The position numbers and the translations under genes are program-made. From Picosynechococcus sp. PCC 7003 (lineage in GTDB: Bacteria; Cyanobacteriota; Cyanobacteriia; Cyanobacteriales; MRBY01): a DNA stretch of 64,000 nucleotides. The notes under the pieces were generated by a model, which worked only from the letters and a program-made list of their open reading frames with translations, had not been told where the DNA came from and ran no database searches. Shown piece by piece: positions 16,968-25,110 of the stretch (position 1 is the stretch's first letter; each line of letters starts with the position of its first letter). Location: the NCBI RefSeq assembly GCF_001693255.1, contig NZ_CP016474.1, positions 1,010,661 through 1,074,660 of the forward strand, given 5' to 3'.

Positions 16968-17684
16968 TTAGGTTTCGCTTAAGGAATTTAATGTTGTCTC
17001 GAACATATAGCCCACACCCCGCACGGTTTTGATCGGGGCTTCTTGATCCATAAGATTTTCGAGTTTGCGACGAATTTGCCCGATATGCACATCCACGACC
17101 CGTTGGTCGCCCAGGTAATCATAGCCCCACACTGCCTGGATCAGTTCTGAGCGTCGCCAAACTTTGTTCGCATTTTTCGCGAGGAAGTGGAGCAGGTTAA
17201 ATTCTAGGGCCGTTAGGTTGACAGGTTCTCCCTTTACAGCAACCACATGGCGCATCGGGTCAATGTTTAAATCTGCGAAATCGAGGCTTTGGTCTTGGGT
17301 CGGGACAACAACGGGCGATCGCCGACGGCGCAGAATCGCATGGACACGATGTTCAAGTTCAATAATGTCAAAGGGTTTGGTCAGATAATCATCTGCCCCT
17401 TGGGTAAAGCCTCGTACTTTATCGGTGGCATCGGTACGACTGGTCAGCATCAAAACATAAGTATCTTTCAACTCCTGCATTTGCTCACAAAGGGCATAGC
17501 CAAGGGTATCTGGCAAATTGATATCGAGGATGACTAGGTCAGGACTGAAGGATCGGAATGTTTCTGTAGCGGACTGCCCATCAGTCGCTGCGGCTACTGC
17601 ATAGCCCTTTTGTCCAAGAAATCGGACAATTAACGTGCGAATTGCGGGATCATCATCAACAACTAAAATTTTGGCACCGACCAT
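16968..17684 (-). CDS. OmpR/PhoB-family response regulator
   Basis: 238 residues. Receiver at 1-120: VVDDDPA acidic pair, phospho-acceptor in LVILDINLPD, conserved T in MLTSRTD and K in LTKPFD. C-terminal winged helix at about 135-232: LTALEFNLLHFLAKNANKV, VWGYDYLGDQRVVDVHIGQI and TVRGVGYMFE. A transcription factor answering an unknown histidine kinase; none is adjacent. It could be one of the cyanobacterial OmpR-type photosynthesis/redox regulators, but I cannot assign which. Upstream lies the 1.1 kb gene-poor stretch, which must hold its promoter. Confidence 0.9.
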   Translation of the reverse strand: MVGAKILVVDDDPAIRTLIVRFLGQKGYAVAAATDGQSATETFRSFSPDLVILDINLPDTLGYALCEQMQELKDTYVLMLTSRTDATDKVRGFTQGADDYLTKPFDIIELEHRVHAILRRRRSPVVVPTQDQSLDFADLNIDPMRHVVAVKGEPVNLTALEFNLLHFLAKNANKVWRRSELIQAVWGYDYLGDQRVVDVHIGQIRRKLENLMDQEAPIKTVRGVGYMFETTLNSLSET

Positions 17685-18806
17685 AGACTCTTAAAGATAC
17701 TTGCGGCGAATGGTAAATCAAGACTTAAGCTTGTTTGATTAGTGTACGGTTATATCTCTCCCTAGCACACCATTTTAGTGTAGTTTTGCGAAAAGTCTAT
17801 GGCGATCGCCCTGGGTAGCATCAGCGTTTTTTTGAAATTTGATTTGGCCAGTGAGTAAGCGACAAAACAGTCTAAATAGAACAACAACACAAAGCAATAA
17901 CCTTTATCGTTTCCCCAATCATCACGATGGTTATCTAAAATAGAACCTCTCATCTTTTTTCTTGGCGACTTTAGCTCGCGCTTATTTGCCGAGTTGGTTC
18001 TGCCAAAAAATACAAGGCTGCTAAATTTTCACAATGAGGTCTCTGTCTCTTTTTGTTTATTATTTGAACAGTTCATCCATAACTTAGTTTGATTACTGTT
18101 CAAAAGAAAAGTCAAGCCTTTAAAAGGATGTTTAAAAAGTCTTCCTTGCCCCCAGCCTGGGAAGAATCACCTGGATTTTTGGTTGAAAAAAGTCCCCGAT
18201 TTGGAAAATTGAAGGGGCGACTTGACAATATTTGATATTTTTCAGACAACCTCTAATTGTGATCTTTTATCCAATCTTTTATGAGTGCCCTCTAAGTTCA
18301 AAAAAAGGCGATCTATAAAAAATCGAGTTTGAACTTGAAAATCATTCGAAGAAGTGCTGACACAACTCGCTTAAAAGCTCGCGATCGCAGTCGGCGCAAT
18401 CAGTAAAATGAATTGAATGTTAAATGAACGTTTCATTGATGGACATCAGCCATAGTCCAGTGAGATGGTATTTCGTACGTGTTTATTCGTTGGCCTCTGT
18501 TCGACTGTGTGACGCTGTGCATCGAGTTTTGCCGGAGGGTCTCCAAAATTTTTTTAACTTTGGAGCGAGTTGGATGGGGAGATTGGCTTGACGGCTTACT
18601 CCGTTAGTCAGCCAGCGTTGAATATGGGTAGATGTGCTCTCTTGGGGAATTCTGCGGCGATCGCCTGGGACATTGCCAGAAAAAAATTCGATTTATGGAA
18701 AGCGCACCGGAAAACGCTCATAATAATAAACTGTATGAAGATTGGGTTACATTAAGAATCTAAGGATGTTCCAATAACCCAGTGGCATGCTCACAGGAGG
18801 AGGAGA
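17685..18806. other. 1.1 kb region without a convincing gene
   Basis: A+T-rich sequence between the OmpR-type regulator and the CPP1-like gene. Two possible frames of about 60 codons (minus 17762-17953, plus 18570-18755) have no ribosome site or domain and look accidental. Visible structure: a MITE-like unit (18125-18256), a 9-bp inverted repeat AAGTTCAAA at 18294-18336, and a 7-bp hairpin CTCCAAA/TTTGGAG at 18541-18565 with T-rich loop. It must hold two divergent promoters. An uncharacterised small RNA is possible but not shown. Confidence 0.5.
18125..18256. repeat. MITE-like repeat unit with degenerate terminal inverted repeats
   Basis: AGGATGTTTAAAAAGT near 18127 and the reverse complement of the sequence ending near 18254 (AGGTTGTCTGAAAAAT) agree at 12 of 16 positions. 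About 130 bases without coding potential lie between. The GGTTGTCTGAAAA type end resembles ends of small non-autonomous elements in cyanobacteria. Only one copy is visible in the window, so the call rests on the ends alone. Confidence 0.3.
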
Positions 18807-19427
18807 ATGAGCGAACAAAATCCCTACGAAACCCTTGGGCTTGCAAAAACGGCTTCATTTGAAGAGATCCAAGCAGCCAAACAAAAACTCAGCGCCAAAT
18901 ATGAAGGCGATCGCGCCGTGGTGGACAAACTCGAAGCGGCCTACGATGCGATTATTATGGATCGCCTCAGACAACGGCAACAGGGCACCCTAGACGTTCC
19001 GGATAAGATTCGCTTTGCAGAAACTTCTCAGAAGAAGGCGCAGGCGTCTCAACCCTTGGTTAAATCTCCCGAATTACCCCAGTGGTTGGTAGATTTGCGA
19101 GATACCCCAGAAACCAACACCTTATATACGGCCCTCGGCGTCAATGGGGCGATCGCCATTGCCGGAATATTCCTCGCAACGGATCTCACCTCAACCCTTT
19201 TAACCGTGGCGTTGATCGCGAATATTTATCTGCTCTACCGTAAAGAACAGCGCTTTGGACGGGCCGCCCTCATTGGGATTGTGGCCTTGATCGCGGGGAT
19301 TGCCCTTGGTAGTGGTGTGAATGCCATCCTCAATAGCACTGGCGTCACCGTGGCGATCGCCCCCGAACATCTTCTGTTAGTGCTTAGCAGTATTGTTTTC
19401 GGCTTGGGGACGAGTTTCTTAAGATAA
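18807..19427 (+). CDS. CPP1-like family protein (DUF3353)
   Basis: 206 residues. The N-terminus is a J-like domain (NPYETLGLAKTASFEEIQAA) without a clear HPD motif, followed by a linker and three or four membrane segments at about 110-200 (ALGVNGAIAIAGIFLAT, LLTVALIANIYLLY, AALIGIVALIAGIALGSG, LLLVLSSIVFGLG). The architecture is that of cyanobacterial and plastid CPP1/CDF1-like proteins; plant CPP1 is a chaperone-like protein for protochlorophyllide oxidoreductase. A very strong ribosome site (CAGGAGGAGGAG) lies just before ATG 18807. It converges with nusB, with 20 bases between the stops. Confidence 0.88.
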   Translation: MSEQNPYETLGLAKTASFEEIQAAKQKLSAKYEGDRAVVDKLEAAYDAIIMDRLRQRQQGTLDVPDKIRFAETSQKKAQASQPLVKSPELPQWLVDLRDTPETNTLYTALGVNGAIAIAGIFLATDLTSTLLTVALIANIYLLYRKEQRFGRAALIGIVALIAGIALGSGVNAILNSTGVTVAIAPEHLLLVLSSIVFGLGTSFLR

Positions 19428-19447
19428 TAACTCCTGGGGCAAGGCTG

Positions 19448-20089
19448 CTATTTGATGCTGTCCTCGGCCCGTAGGCGATCGCTCACCCGCCGCAGAACAC
19501 CATTAATAAAACGATGGCCATCTTCGTCAGAATATCGTTTTGCCAACTCTACTGCCTCGTTAATGGCCACCTTGTAGGGCGTTTCCAAAAACAAAATTTC
19601 AGCCACGGCGATGCGTAGAATATCGCGATCTAAGCGAGGTAAACGATGATATTGCCAATCAACCAAAGATCCGTCAATGACTTCTTTGATCTGATCATTG
19701 CGGCGTCGGAGTGTCGTGAGAATCTCTAACGCAAAATTACGCACCTCATGTTGGCGAGTTAACTGCAAAAATTCTGGCAACTCCACCACATGACCCAAGC
19801 GATTAATCGCCGCACGAGTTAGCTCCAGGGCTTCTTCGGCCATTGCGCGCGCGCTCTTAACATTGACAGCTAACGTTTCACTTCTCAGTAATTGCTCCTC
19901 TGCCCGAGCAACCTCACTGGCTGCATCCTCTAAGATGTCATGGATTTCGCTACCCAGGGTCCGAACCGCTGCCAACATCAATTCATCAAGCTCTACGGCT
20001 TCTAACTTATCGGGCTTGCCTTTGATCTGACTCAAGCTCAATAGAGCAATTTCACGGGCAACACTACGGGGCTGTTTTCGGGCGGGCAT
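19448..20089 (-). CDS. nusB: Transcription antitermination factor NusB
   Basis: 213 residues. The N-terminal helix [16 protein letters not shown] and the C-terminal half [20 protein letters not shown] (shown in part), [18 protein letters not shown] and [14 protein letters not shown] are diagnostic. The protein is longer than bacterial NusB (about 140 residues) because of a helical insertion at about 45-110, usual in cyanobacteria. It binds boxA RNA with S10 in rRNA antitermination. It lies 76 bases downstream of the DUF502 gene on the same strand and is likely co-transcribed with it. Confidence 0.93.
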   Translation of the reverse strand: MPARKQPRSVAREIALLSLSQIKGKPDKLEAVELDELMLAAVRTLGSEIHDILEDAASEVARAEEQLLRSETLAVNVKSARAMAEEALELTRAAINRLGHVVELPEFLQLTRQHEVRNFALEILTTLRRRNDQIKEVIDGSLVDWQYHRLPRLDRDILRIAVAEILFLETPYKVAINEAVELAKRYSDEDGHRFINGVLRRVSDRLRAEDSIK

Positions 20090-20165
20090 AATCTAATTTC
20101 AGATAAACAATTAAAAAAATAAAAAAAAGCAAATTATTGCTTAATTACTTGGAGGCACCATTAAA

Positions 20166-20930
20166 CTACACTTCTTCCTCTAGAGAAAGCATATCCGCCT
20201 GGGGACTGTTCAATTCTTCGAGGGGACGCTCCAATTCACGGGACTTTTTACGGCGGGTAAGATTGAGAGGGATTGTGCCCCGCACCGATTTTCGCTCAGA
20301 CTCTGCTTCCGGACTCACAATCCCCCCAGAAATCAAGACTTTAAAGGCATCCTCAATGGACATCGATAGATTAATTACGTCATTTTCCGGCACCATCGCA
20401 TACCAGCCAGAGGTGGGGTTCGGAGTCGTCGGAATAAACACACTTAAAAGCGGATCGGCCACATGGGCCTGCAATTGGGGGCTCACGGTGCCTGTGACAA
20501 AACCAAGAGTCCAAACACCAGGTCGGGGATATTCCACCATCACAACCCGGCGGAAACGACTCTGGGAATCTCGCAAAAGGGTTTCTAGCAGTTGCTTTAA
20601 AGTTTTGTAAATTGCGCCAGCCAAGGGAATGCCCTGGAGAATTTGTTCCCCCACATCCAATAACCAACGCCCGACAAAATTTCGCGCCATCAGACCGATC
20701 ACCAAAATGAATGTCAGGGGAACGGTGATCCCAACGCCAATATTTAAGGCATTGGTCAAGATTGGATCCAGGCCATCGAACGGATTAATTTGCTTGGGGA
20801 TTTGCGTCAGAAAATTAATCACCCAAGTCGCAATGGTAATCGTCAACCAAATGGTGGTTGCTAGGGGAATGACGACAAGCAACCCAGCGATCAGATCGTT
20901 TTTTAAATCTTGTTTTAGACGTTCTAACAC
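20166..20930 (-). CDS. DUF502 membrane protein (LIKE-COV family)
   Basis: 254 residues. Two N-terminal membrane helices (DLIAGLLVVIPLATTIWLTI and NIGVGITVPLTFILVIGLMA) flank a loop with NPFDGLDP. A conserved GIPLAGAIYKTLKQ segment and a soluble domain with VMVEYPRPGVWTLGFVTG, FIPTTPNPTSGW and VISGGI-type ending follow, all typical of DUF502. Biochemical function unknown; plant homologues affect vascular patterning. GTG at 20930 is taken as start, ribosome site weak. The DUF502-nusB order is common in cyanobacteria. Confidence 0.88.
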   Translation of the reverse strand: MLERLKQDLKNDLIAGLLVVIPLATTIWLTITIATWVINFLTQIPKQINPFDGLDPILTNALNIGVGITVPLTFILVIGLMARNFVGRWLLDVGEQILQGIPLAGAIYKTLKQLLETLLRDSQSRFRRVVMVEYPRPGVWTLGFVTGTVSPQLQAHVADPLLSVFIPTTPNPTSGWYAMVPENDVINLSMSIEDAFKVLISGGIVSPEAESERKSVRGTIPLNLTRRKKSRELERPLEELNSPQADMLSLEEEV

Positions 20931-21143
20931 GGTAGGGCGAAGTTTCCTGGTAGGGAGATGGTGGACGAAATCGAGGAGATTGGCGCAGTGGGAAGCCGCG
21001 TTTGTGGGTCTAGGAAATCAGTGAAATTTTGAGGACTAGGATAAAAAAATAAGTGAAATGTTAAGAAAAAAGACGACGTAATCTATTTTACCGAAAAATT
21101 GGGTCTAAAGCCCCGTCCCTTCAGCAAGCTCAAGACAAGCCTT

Positions 21144-21290
21144 CTAGGACGGCTTTTTCTTTATCTTAAGGGATCGAATGTACTCTCTTAAGACATCAGA
21201 CTTAGATCGCCCAGTGAATTTGCAATAGGCTTCAAGCCTCTCAAACTCTTCATCTGCCAACCTAAAAAACACGCTTTTCTTCATTGTCAT
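21144..21290 (-). CDS. Small ribbon-helix-helix (CopG/Arc-type) DNA-binding protein
   Basis: A 48-residue protein reading MTMKKSVFFRLADEEFERLE, AYCKFTGRSKSDVLREYIRS, then a basic tail LKIKKKPS. The short beta strand (KSVFFRL), helix (ADEEFERLEAYCKFTG), the S-K-S-D helix cap and second helix (SDVLREYIRSL) are the ribbon-helix-helix pattern of Arc/CopG repressors, which bind palindromes as dimers of dimers. It diverges from tnpB with 29 bases between the start codons, and its start codon overlaps a perfect inverted repeat. I infer it represses itself and tnpB. The second methionine (21284) could also start translation. GC-rich sequence after the stop may form a terminator. Confidence 0.7.
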   Translation of the reverse strand: MTMKKSVFFRLADEEFERLEAYCKFTGRSKSDVLREYIRSLKIKKKPS

Positions 21291-21314
21291 TGTATATCGA
21301 TATGATATACAATG
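21288..21314. promoter_or_regulatory. 11-bp perfect inverted repeat between RHH gene and tnpB (candidate operator)
   Basis: CATTGTATATC (21288-21298) and GATATACAATG (21304-21314) are perfect inverted arms separated by GATAT. The repeat overlaps the start codon of the RHH gene and ends five bases before the tnpB ATG (21320). Dimeric RHH repressors use such sites. Alternatively the repeat could be a left-end hairpin recognised by TnpA. Confidence 0.6.
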
Positions 21315-21319
21315 GTAGC

Positions 21320-22444
21320 ATGAGAACCCTAAAGTTCAAGCTCTATCAAAGCAAGCGGAATCGACATCTCAAGCGCAGTATCAATGCGGCTGGGGTGATC
21401 TATAACCACTGCATAGCACTTCACAAACGGTACTACCGAATGTGGGGGGAGCACTTGAACTGCAACAAACTTCAGAGCCATATTGCCAAGTTGCGGAAAC
21501 GAACCCCGTTTTGGCAAACGATAGGATCTCAGGCGGTACAAGATATCTGTCAGCGTATTGAGAAAGCCTACCGACTGTTCTTTAAGCATCAAAAAAAAGG
21601 AGTTAGACCGCCCGGATTTAAGAAGGTCAAACGATACAAGTCGTTCACCCTGAAACAAGCCGGGTACAAATTCTTAGGCGGGAATCGAATCAAAATCGGG
21701 AACAAGATCTATCAATATTGGAATTCCAGACCGATAGAGGGAGCGGTCAAAACTTTAACTATTAAACGGACTCCACTTGGAGAATTGTTTTTGGTTGTGG
21801 TCATAGATAGCGCGGATGAGTTAGAAACCAAATTCGAGACAGGTAACATCGCTGGATTTGACTTTGGACTCAAGACGTTTCTTACTTGCTCGGATGGAAC
21901 TCAAATTGAGTCACCACAATTCCTAAAACAATCGATTCACGCCATCAAGAAAGCCAGTCGTCAGCACTCCAAGAAACCTAAAGGATCCGCCAATCGAGAA
22001 CGTGCCAGACTGAACCTAGTTCGTAAGCATGAAGATGTGGTGAATCGTCGGTCTGACTGGTTCTGGAAACTCGCCCATGAATTAACCAACAAGTTTGATG
22101 TGCTCTGTTTCGAGACATTAAATTTGAAAGGAATGCAACGGTTGTGGGGGCGAAAGGTTTCTGATCTGGCATTTGGAGACTTTCTTCGGATCCTTAAATG
22201 GGTCGCCACAAAGAAAGGGAAGCAAGTTGTGTTCATCGACCGTTGGTATCCCAGTTCTAAGACTTGCAACCACTGTGGTCATGTGTTGGAAAGCTTGGAT
22301 CTCAACACTAGAGAATGGCGTTGTCTGTCCTGCCAGTCGGTCAATGGGCGTGATGAAAATGCAGCCAAAAATATTTGTACGGTTGGGGCATCAACCGTTA
22401 AGTTAGGTGATGTTAGACAGGCAAAGCCTGCAATTGCTGTCTGA
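21320..22444 (+). CDS. tnpB: TnpB, RNA-guided nuclease of IS200/IS605 family
   Basis: 374 residues from ATG 21320. The N-terminus MRTLKFKLYQSKRNRHLKRS with helix-turn-helix region is typical. The RuvC triad is intact: D181 in GFDFGLKTF, E265 in CFETLNLKG, D345 in NGRDENAAKN. The inserted zinc finger is present (C316-x2-C319 and C335-x2-C338). TnpB cleaves DNA guided by an omega RNA made from the element right end. An upstream in-frame frame extends to 21284 but overlaps the palindrome and RHH start. No frameshift or premature stop is seen; the gene looks functional. The omega RNA should overlap the 3' end and the hairpin at 22454-22474. Confidence 0.93.
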   Translation: MRTLKFKLYQSKRNRHLKRSINAAGVIYNHCIALHKRYYRMWGEHLNCNKLQSHIAKLRKRTPFWQTIGSQAVQDICQRIEKAYRLFFKHQKKGVRPPGFKKVKRYKSFTLKQAGYKFLGGNRIKIGNKIYQYWNSRPIEGAVKTLTIKRTPLGELFLVVVIDSADELETKFETGNIAGFDFGLKTFLTCSDGTQIESPQFLKQSIHAIKKASRQHSKKPKGSANRERARLNLVRKHEDVVNRRSDWFWKLAHELTNKFDVLCFETLNLKGMQRLWGRKVSDLAFGDFLRILKWVATKKGKQVVFIDRWYPSSKTCNHCGHVLESLDLNTREWRCLSCQSVNGRDENAAKNICTVGASTVKLGDVRQAKPAIAV

Positions 22445-22484
22445 GCTTAGAATCCCCATGCGTTCACGCCGGGGAGTATGTCAA
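22445..22484 (+). ncRNA. Probable 3' scaffold of TnpB omega RNA / element right end
   Basis: Directly after the tnpB stop: AGAAT, then the hairpin CCCCATGCG-TTCA-CGCCGGGG and AGTATGTCAA. In IS200/IS605 systems the omega RNA ends at the right boundary and its guide is the flanking DNA just beyond it. The exact boundary is not known here; GTATGTCAA is proposed because the solo element at 3.15 kb ends alike. Confidence 0.5.
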
Positions 22485-22530
22485 TGAATTCTTTGGGGTT
22501 GCCAATGTGTCTGGATGATCCTTTGTCCGT

Positions 22531-22566
22531 AAAAATGGGGTGACAATTGTCAGTAGAGGTCACCCC
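22531..22566 (-). terminator. Terminator of the HpsJ-like gene
   Basis: An 8-bp perfect inverted repeat (GGGGTGAC at 22537-22544, GTCACCCC at 22559-22566) read on the minus strand is followed by ATTTTT. It lies 13 bases after the stop of the HpsJ-like gene and also blocks read-through into tnpB. Confidence 0.75.
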
Positions 22567-22579
22567 AGGCCGGAAAATA

Positions 22580-23407
22580 TTATTCAGAATCGGCGGGTGC
22601 TTCGGGTTTAGGGGCTTGGGATGGGGTTGTTTTGTTGAACCAAGCATTGCGGATGCCGAACCAACCCACAATCAGATAGGCAATCCCTAACAAAAGACTC
22701 CGGATACTGGTTGGGATAATTTCCTGGAGGACATTTCGGTTAGCTTCTTGTCGCTGTTTTGTCTGGAGCTCAACAACGTTTTGCTGTAGTTCCTCCAGTC
22801 GTGCATTCAGGGCTTCGGGGTCATTGACAAATTTTTGATAGTTGAGGAATTCTTGCCTTTGGGCTTCAACTTCGGCGATCTGCTGGGGCGGCACTTGACC
22901 GGAGTTGAGGGCTGTTTCTATTTCTTGGATCTGTTGCTCTAGCTGTTGTTTTGCCTCGGGATTTTGGGCGAGGGCTTGGAGCTGGCTATATTGTTGCTGG
23001 ACTTGTTGTTCTCGTTGTTGGGTTTCTTGTTCGATCTGGGCGATCGCCTGTTCCCGAATGCCCTGCATATTATCGAGGTGGATGGGGATCAAGATTAAGA
23101 AAATCACCCCAAGGACGAGGGAAAAAATAAAACTTAAAAAGCGACCATCTGTAATGGAAGCCCGCAGTTTTGCTGATTTTCCGAGATTGTCATCTAGCCA
23201 ACTGCCCAGAAGCAGAGCCACAATCCCAATCAAGGGGTTAATCCCTCTACCAACCACCTGATTTGTGAAATTAATTTGCCAAGCATTGTCCAGGGGGAGC
23301 CAAGGGAAGGCGGCAACGACGTAATCAACAAAGGAAGAAATTAATAGTACGCCCCCCAAAATCTTGAGACTCAGGGACGTAAAAGAAGCAAGGCGAACAT
23401 TATTCAT
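22580..23407 (-). CDS. HpsJ-like membrane protein with coiled coil
   Basis: 275 residues. Three membrane segments in the first 115 residues (LKILGGVLLISSFVDYVVA, GINPLIGIVALLLGSWLDD, FLSFIFSLVLGVIFLILIPI), a long glutamine/glutamate-rich coiled coil at about 125-225 (QREQQVQQQYSQLQALAQN), and a last membrane segment (SIRSLLLGIAYLIVGWFGI). The layout and N-terminal wording resemble the cyanobacterial HpsJ family, linked to polysaccharide export; that match is from memory. The C-terminus is proline-rich. ATG 23407. Confidence 0.7.
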   Translation of the reverse strand: MNNVRLASFTSLSLKILGGVLLISSFVDYVVAAFPWLPLDNAWQINFTNQVVGRGINPLIGIVALLLGSWLDDNLGKSAKLRASITDGRFLSFIFSLVLGVIFLILIPIHLDNMQGIREQAIAQIEQETQQREQQVQQQYSQLQALAQNPEAKQQLEQQIQEIETALNSGQVPPQQIAEVEAQRQEFLNYQKFVNDPEALNARLEELQQNVVELQTKQRQEANRNVLQEIIPTSIRSLLLGIAYLIVGWFGIRNAWFNKTTPSQAPKPEAPADSE

Positions 23408-23502
23408 ACTTTATGTATCAGTCAATGGGCGTTTATGGATGTCACCACTAGAATGACGAGTAACGCTATTTTAGGGGGCATGGTTCGTCCTCTGTAAAGT
23501 TT

Positions 23503-24261
23503 ATGACAAAATACTTGGAAATCCTGGATGACAAACCGGAACTCATTAAACGGGCGCTCCGTATTGTCATGGGCCGGATTGAGGAGGCGATCGCTCTTCG
23601 GGGTGTCTGTACCATCGCCCTTGCCGGGGGCAGCACCCCCAAACCGTTATACGAAAAATTAGCAGAACAATCCCTCCCCTGGGCGCAACTCCACATTTTC
23701 TGGGGAGATGAGCGCTATGTGCCCGCCGATCACCCCGATAGTAACCAACGGATGGCCCGACTCGCCTGGCTGAATCAGGTGCCGATTCCAGAGGACAATA
23801 TTCACCCGATGCCCACTGAGGCGGCAGATCCCCAGCAAGATGCAGCGGCCTATGATGCCACATTAAGAAACTTTTTTGGCGATCGCCCCTGGCCTAGTTT
23901 TGATATTGTGCTGTTGGGCATGGGAGATGATGGCCACACGGCTTCGTTATTTCCCCAAACGGCGGCCCTAACGGTTGGCGATCGCCTGATCACCGTCGGC
24001 GAGAAACAGGGAGAACCCCGGCTGACCTTTACCGTGCCGCTGATTAATGCCGCCCACAGTATTATTTTTCTTGTCGCTGGGGCAAATAAACAGGAGGCCC
24101 TCCAGAAAATTTTCCATAGTGACGCCGACGGGTGTGCCTACCCCAGTAAACTGATCAACCCAGACCACGGTGTTCTCTGGTGGCTCCTGGATGCTGCCGC
24201 TGGCGATCGCCTCGCCCCCGATGAAGCAATCTATCAAACGAAAGCTCGCCCAGAGCCTTAA
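23503..24261 (+). CDS. pgl: 6-phosphogluconolactonase
   Basis: 252 residues, hydrolyses 6-phosphogluconolactone in the oxidative pentose phosphate pathway. Family motifs: IALAGGSTPKPLYEKL, FWGDERYVPADHPDSNQRM, and LLGMGDDGHTASLFP with the catalytic histidine region. C-terminal LINPDHGVLWWLLDAAAG. Length is normal. It starts at ATG 23503, and the FHA gene follows 36 bases after its stop, so they may share a transcript. No zwf, opcA or gnd lies nearby. Confidence 0.95.
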   Translation: MTKYLEILDDKPELIKRALRIVMGRIEEAIALRGVCTIALAGGSTPKPLYEKLAEQSLPWAQLHIFWGDERYVPADHPDSNQRMARLAWLNQVPIPEDNIHPMPTEAADPQQDAAAYDATLRNFFGDRPWPSFDIVLLGMGDDGHTASLFPQTAALTVGDRLITVGEKQGEPRLTFTVPLINAAHSIIFLVAGANKQEALQKIFHSDADGCAYPSKLINPDHGVLWWLLDAAAGDRLAPDEAIYQTKARPEP

Positions 24262-24297
24262 AATAAAACCATTCTTTCCCCTTGACCACCCACTGTC

Positions 24298-25110
24298 ATG
24301 ATTAGTTGTCCCAACTGTAACCACCAAAATCCTGACGGCGCTGTCCAATGCGAAGCCTGTTATACCCCTCTCCCCCAAGCATCGGCCTGTCCCCAATGTG
24401 GGGCCGCCGTCCAAAGTAATGCCGCCTTCTGTGGTCAATGTGGCTTTAACCTGCAACAGGCCGCTCCCATGGCAGAACCCGAAGAATTACCCAAAACCGT
24501 GGTTCCCAATGCTCCCAGTGCCAGCGTTCCGCCCACAGCGCCCCCTGAGCCCACCATGGACTTTCTAGAAATTCCCGAAGCGGATTTCCCTGATTTCCCT
24601 GATTTCCCTGACTTTTTCGAGGCAGAAGAAATCGCAACTCCCGCCGTTGCTGAATCCCCAGAATTGCCCGATCCCTTTACGTTAGATTTTGAAGAACCAG
24701 ACCCCACCCCAGAGGTGCCCCCAACGCCCGCTCCTTCCCCGACGACTGTCCAAGGGCCAAGGCAGGCAACCCAAATTCAAGTGCAGACCGCGAGCTTGCT
24801 CCATGTACAAACCCAGGTTTCCTTGGAAATCCCCGAACATCTCGATGTGATTCACATTGGTAAACCCAACGAGACCATTCCTCCAGATATTGATGTCTCT
24901 GGTTTTCCAAACTCCGAGGTGGTGTCACGGATCCATGCAGACCTACGCCAAGAAGCGGGCCTCTACTACATCGAAGATACCGGCAGTTCCAATGGCACCT
25001 ACATTAACCATGTACCCCTCCTCGTCGGCAATCGACATCGACTCCGGGCTGGCGATCGCATTGGTTTAGGCAAAGGCGATAAAGTGACGTTTATTTTCCA
25101 AATCAGTTAA
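24298..25110 (+). CDS. Double zinc-ribbon protein with C-terminal FHA domain
   Basis: 270 residues. Two zinc ribbons at 1-52: CPNCNHQNPDGAVQCEAC and CPQCGAAVQSNAAFCGQC, with all eight cysteines in CxxC pairs. A long acidic/proline-rich linker (55-160) contains the tandem DFPDFPDFPDF, a nine-base DNA repeat (about 24585-24611). Residues about 180-268 are an FHA domain with HIGKP, SRIHADL, and DTGSSNGTYINH: the phosphothreonine-binding S-R-I-H and SSNGT residues are present. It likely reads Ser/Thr kinase signals; partner unknown. It lies 36 bases after pgl. Confidence 0.85.
   Translation: MISCPNCNHQNPDGAVQCEACYTPLPQASACPQCGAAVQSNAAFCGQCGFNLQQAAPMAEPEELPKTVVPNAPSASVPPTAPPEPTMDFLEIPEADFPDFPDFPDFFEAEEIATPAVAESPELPDPFTLDFEEPDPTPEVPPTPAPSPTTVQGPRQATQIQVQTASLLHVQTQVSLEIPEHLDVIHIGKPNETIPPDIDVSGFPNSEVVSRIHADLRQEAGLYYIEDTGSSNGTYINHVPLLVGNRHRLRAGDRIGLGKGDKVTFIFQIS

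Larger units (their letters stand above)
21108..22484 (+). mobile_element. IS200/IS605-type element with tnpB and a divergent RHH gene (no tnpA)
   Basis: Approximate element: a GC-rich end-like segment (AAGCCCCGTCCC, about 21108) on the left, a minus-strand RHH gene, a shared palindrome, tnpB, and a right end with hairpin CCCCATGCG-TTCA-CGCCGGGG (22454-22474) followed by GTATGTCAA. No TnpA Y1 transposase is present, so it would need help in trans. The left boundary is a guess; the right one is supported by the similar end of the solo element at 3.15 kb. Confidence 0.65.

Noticed and set aside
17762-17953. 63-codon minus-strand frame in the 1.1 kb gap
   Set aside because: No ribosome site, no domain, composition unlike neighbouring genes.
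18570-18755. 61-codon plus-strand frame in the 1.1 kb gap
   Set aside because: It covers a HIP1 site and has no ribosome site or similarity I recognise.
19482-23039. Second HIP1-free stretch as evidence of an island
   Set aside because: It includes nusB and DUF502, which are core genes, so absence of HIP1 here is not specific to the TnpB element.
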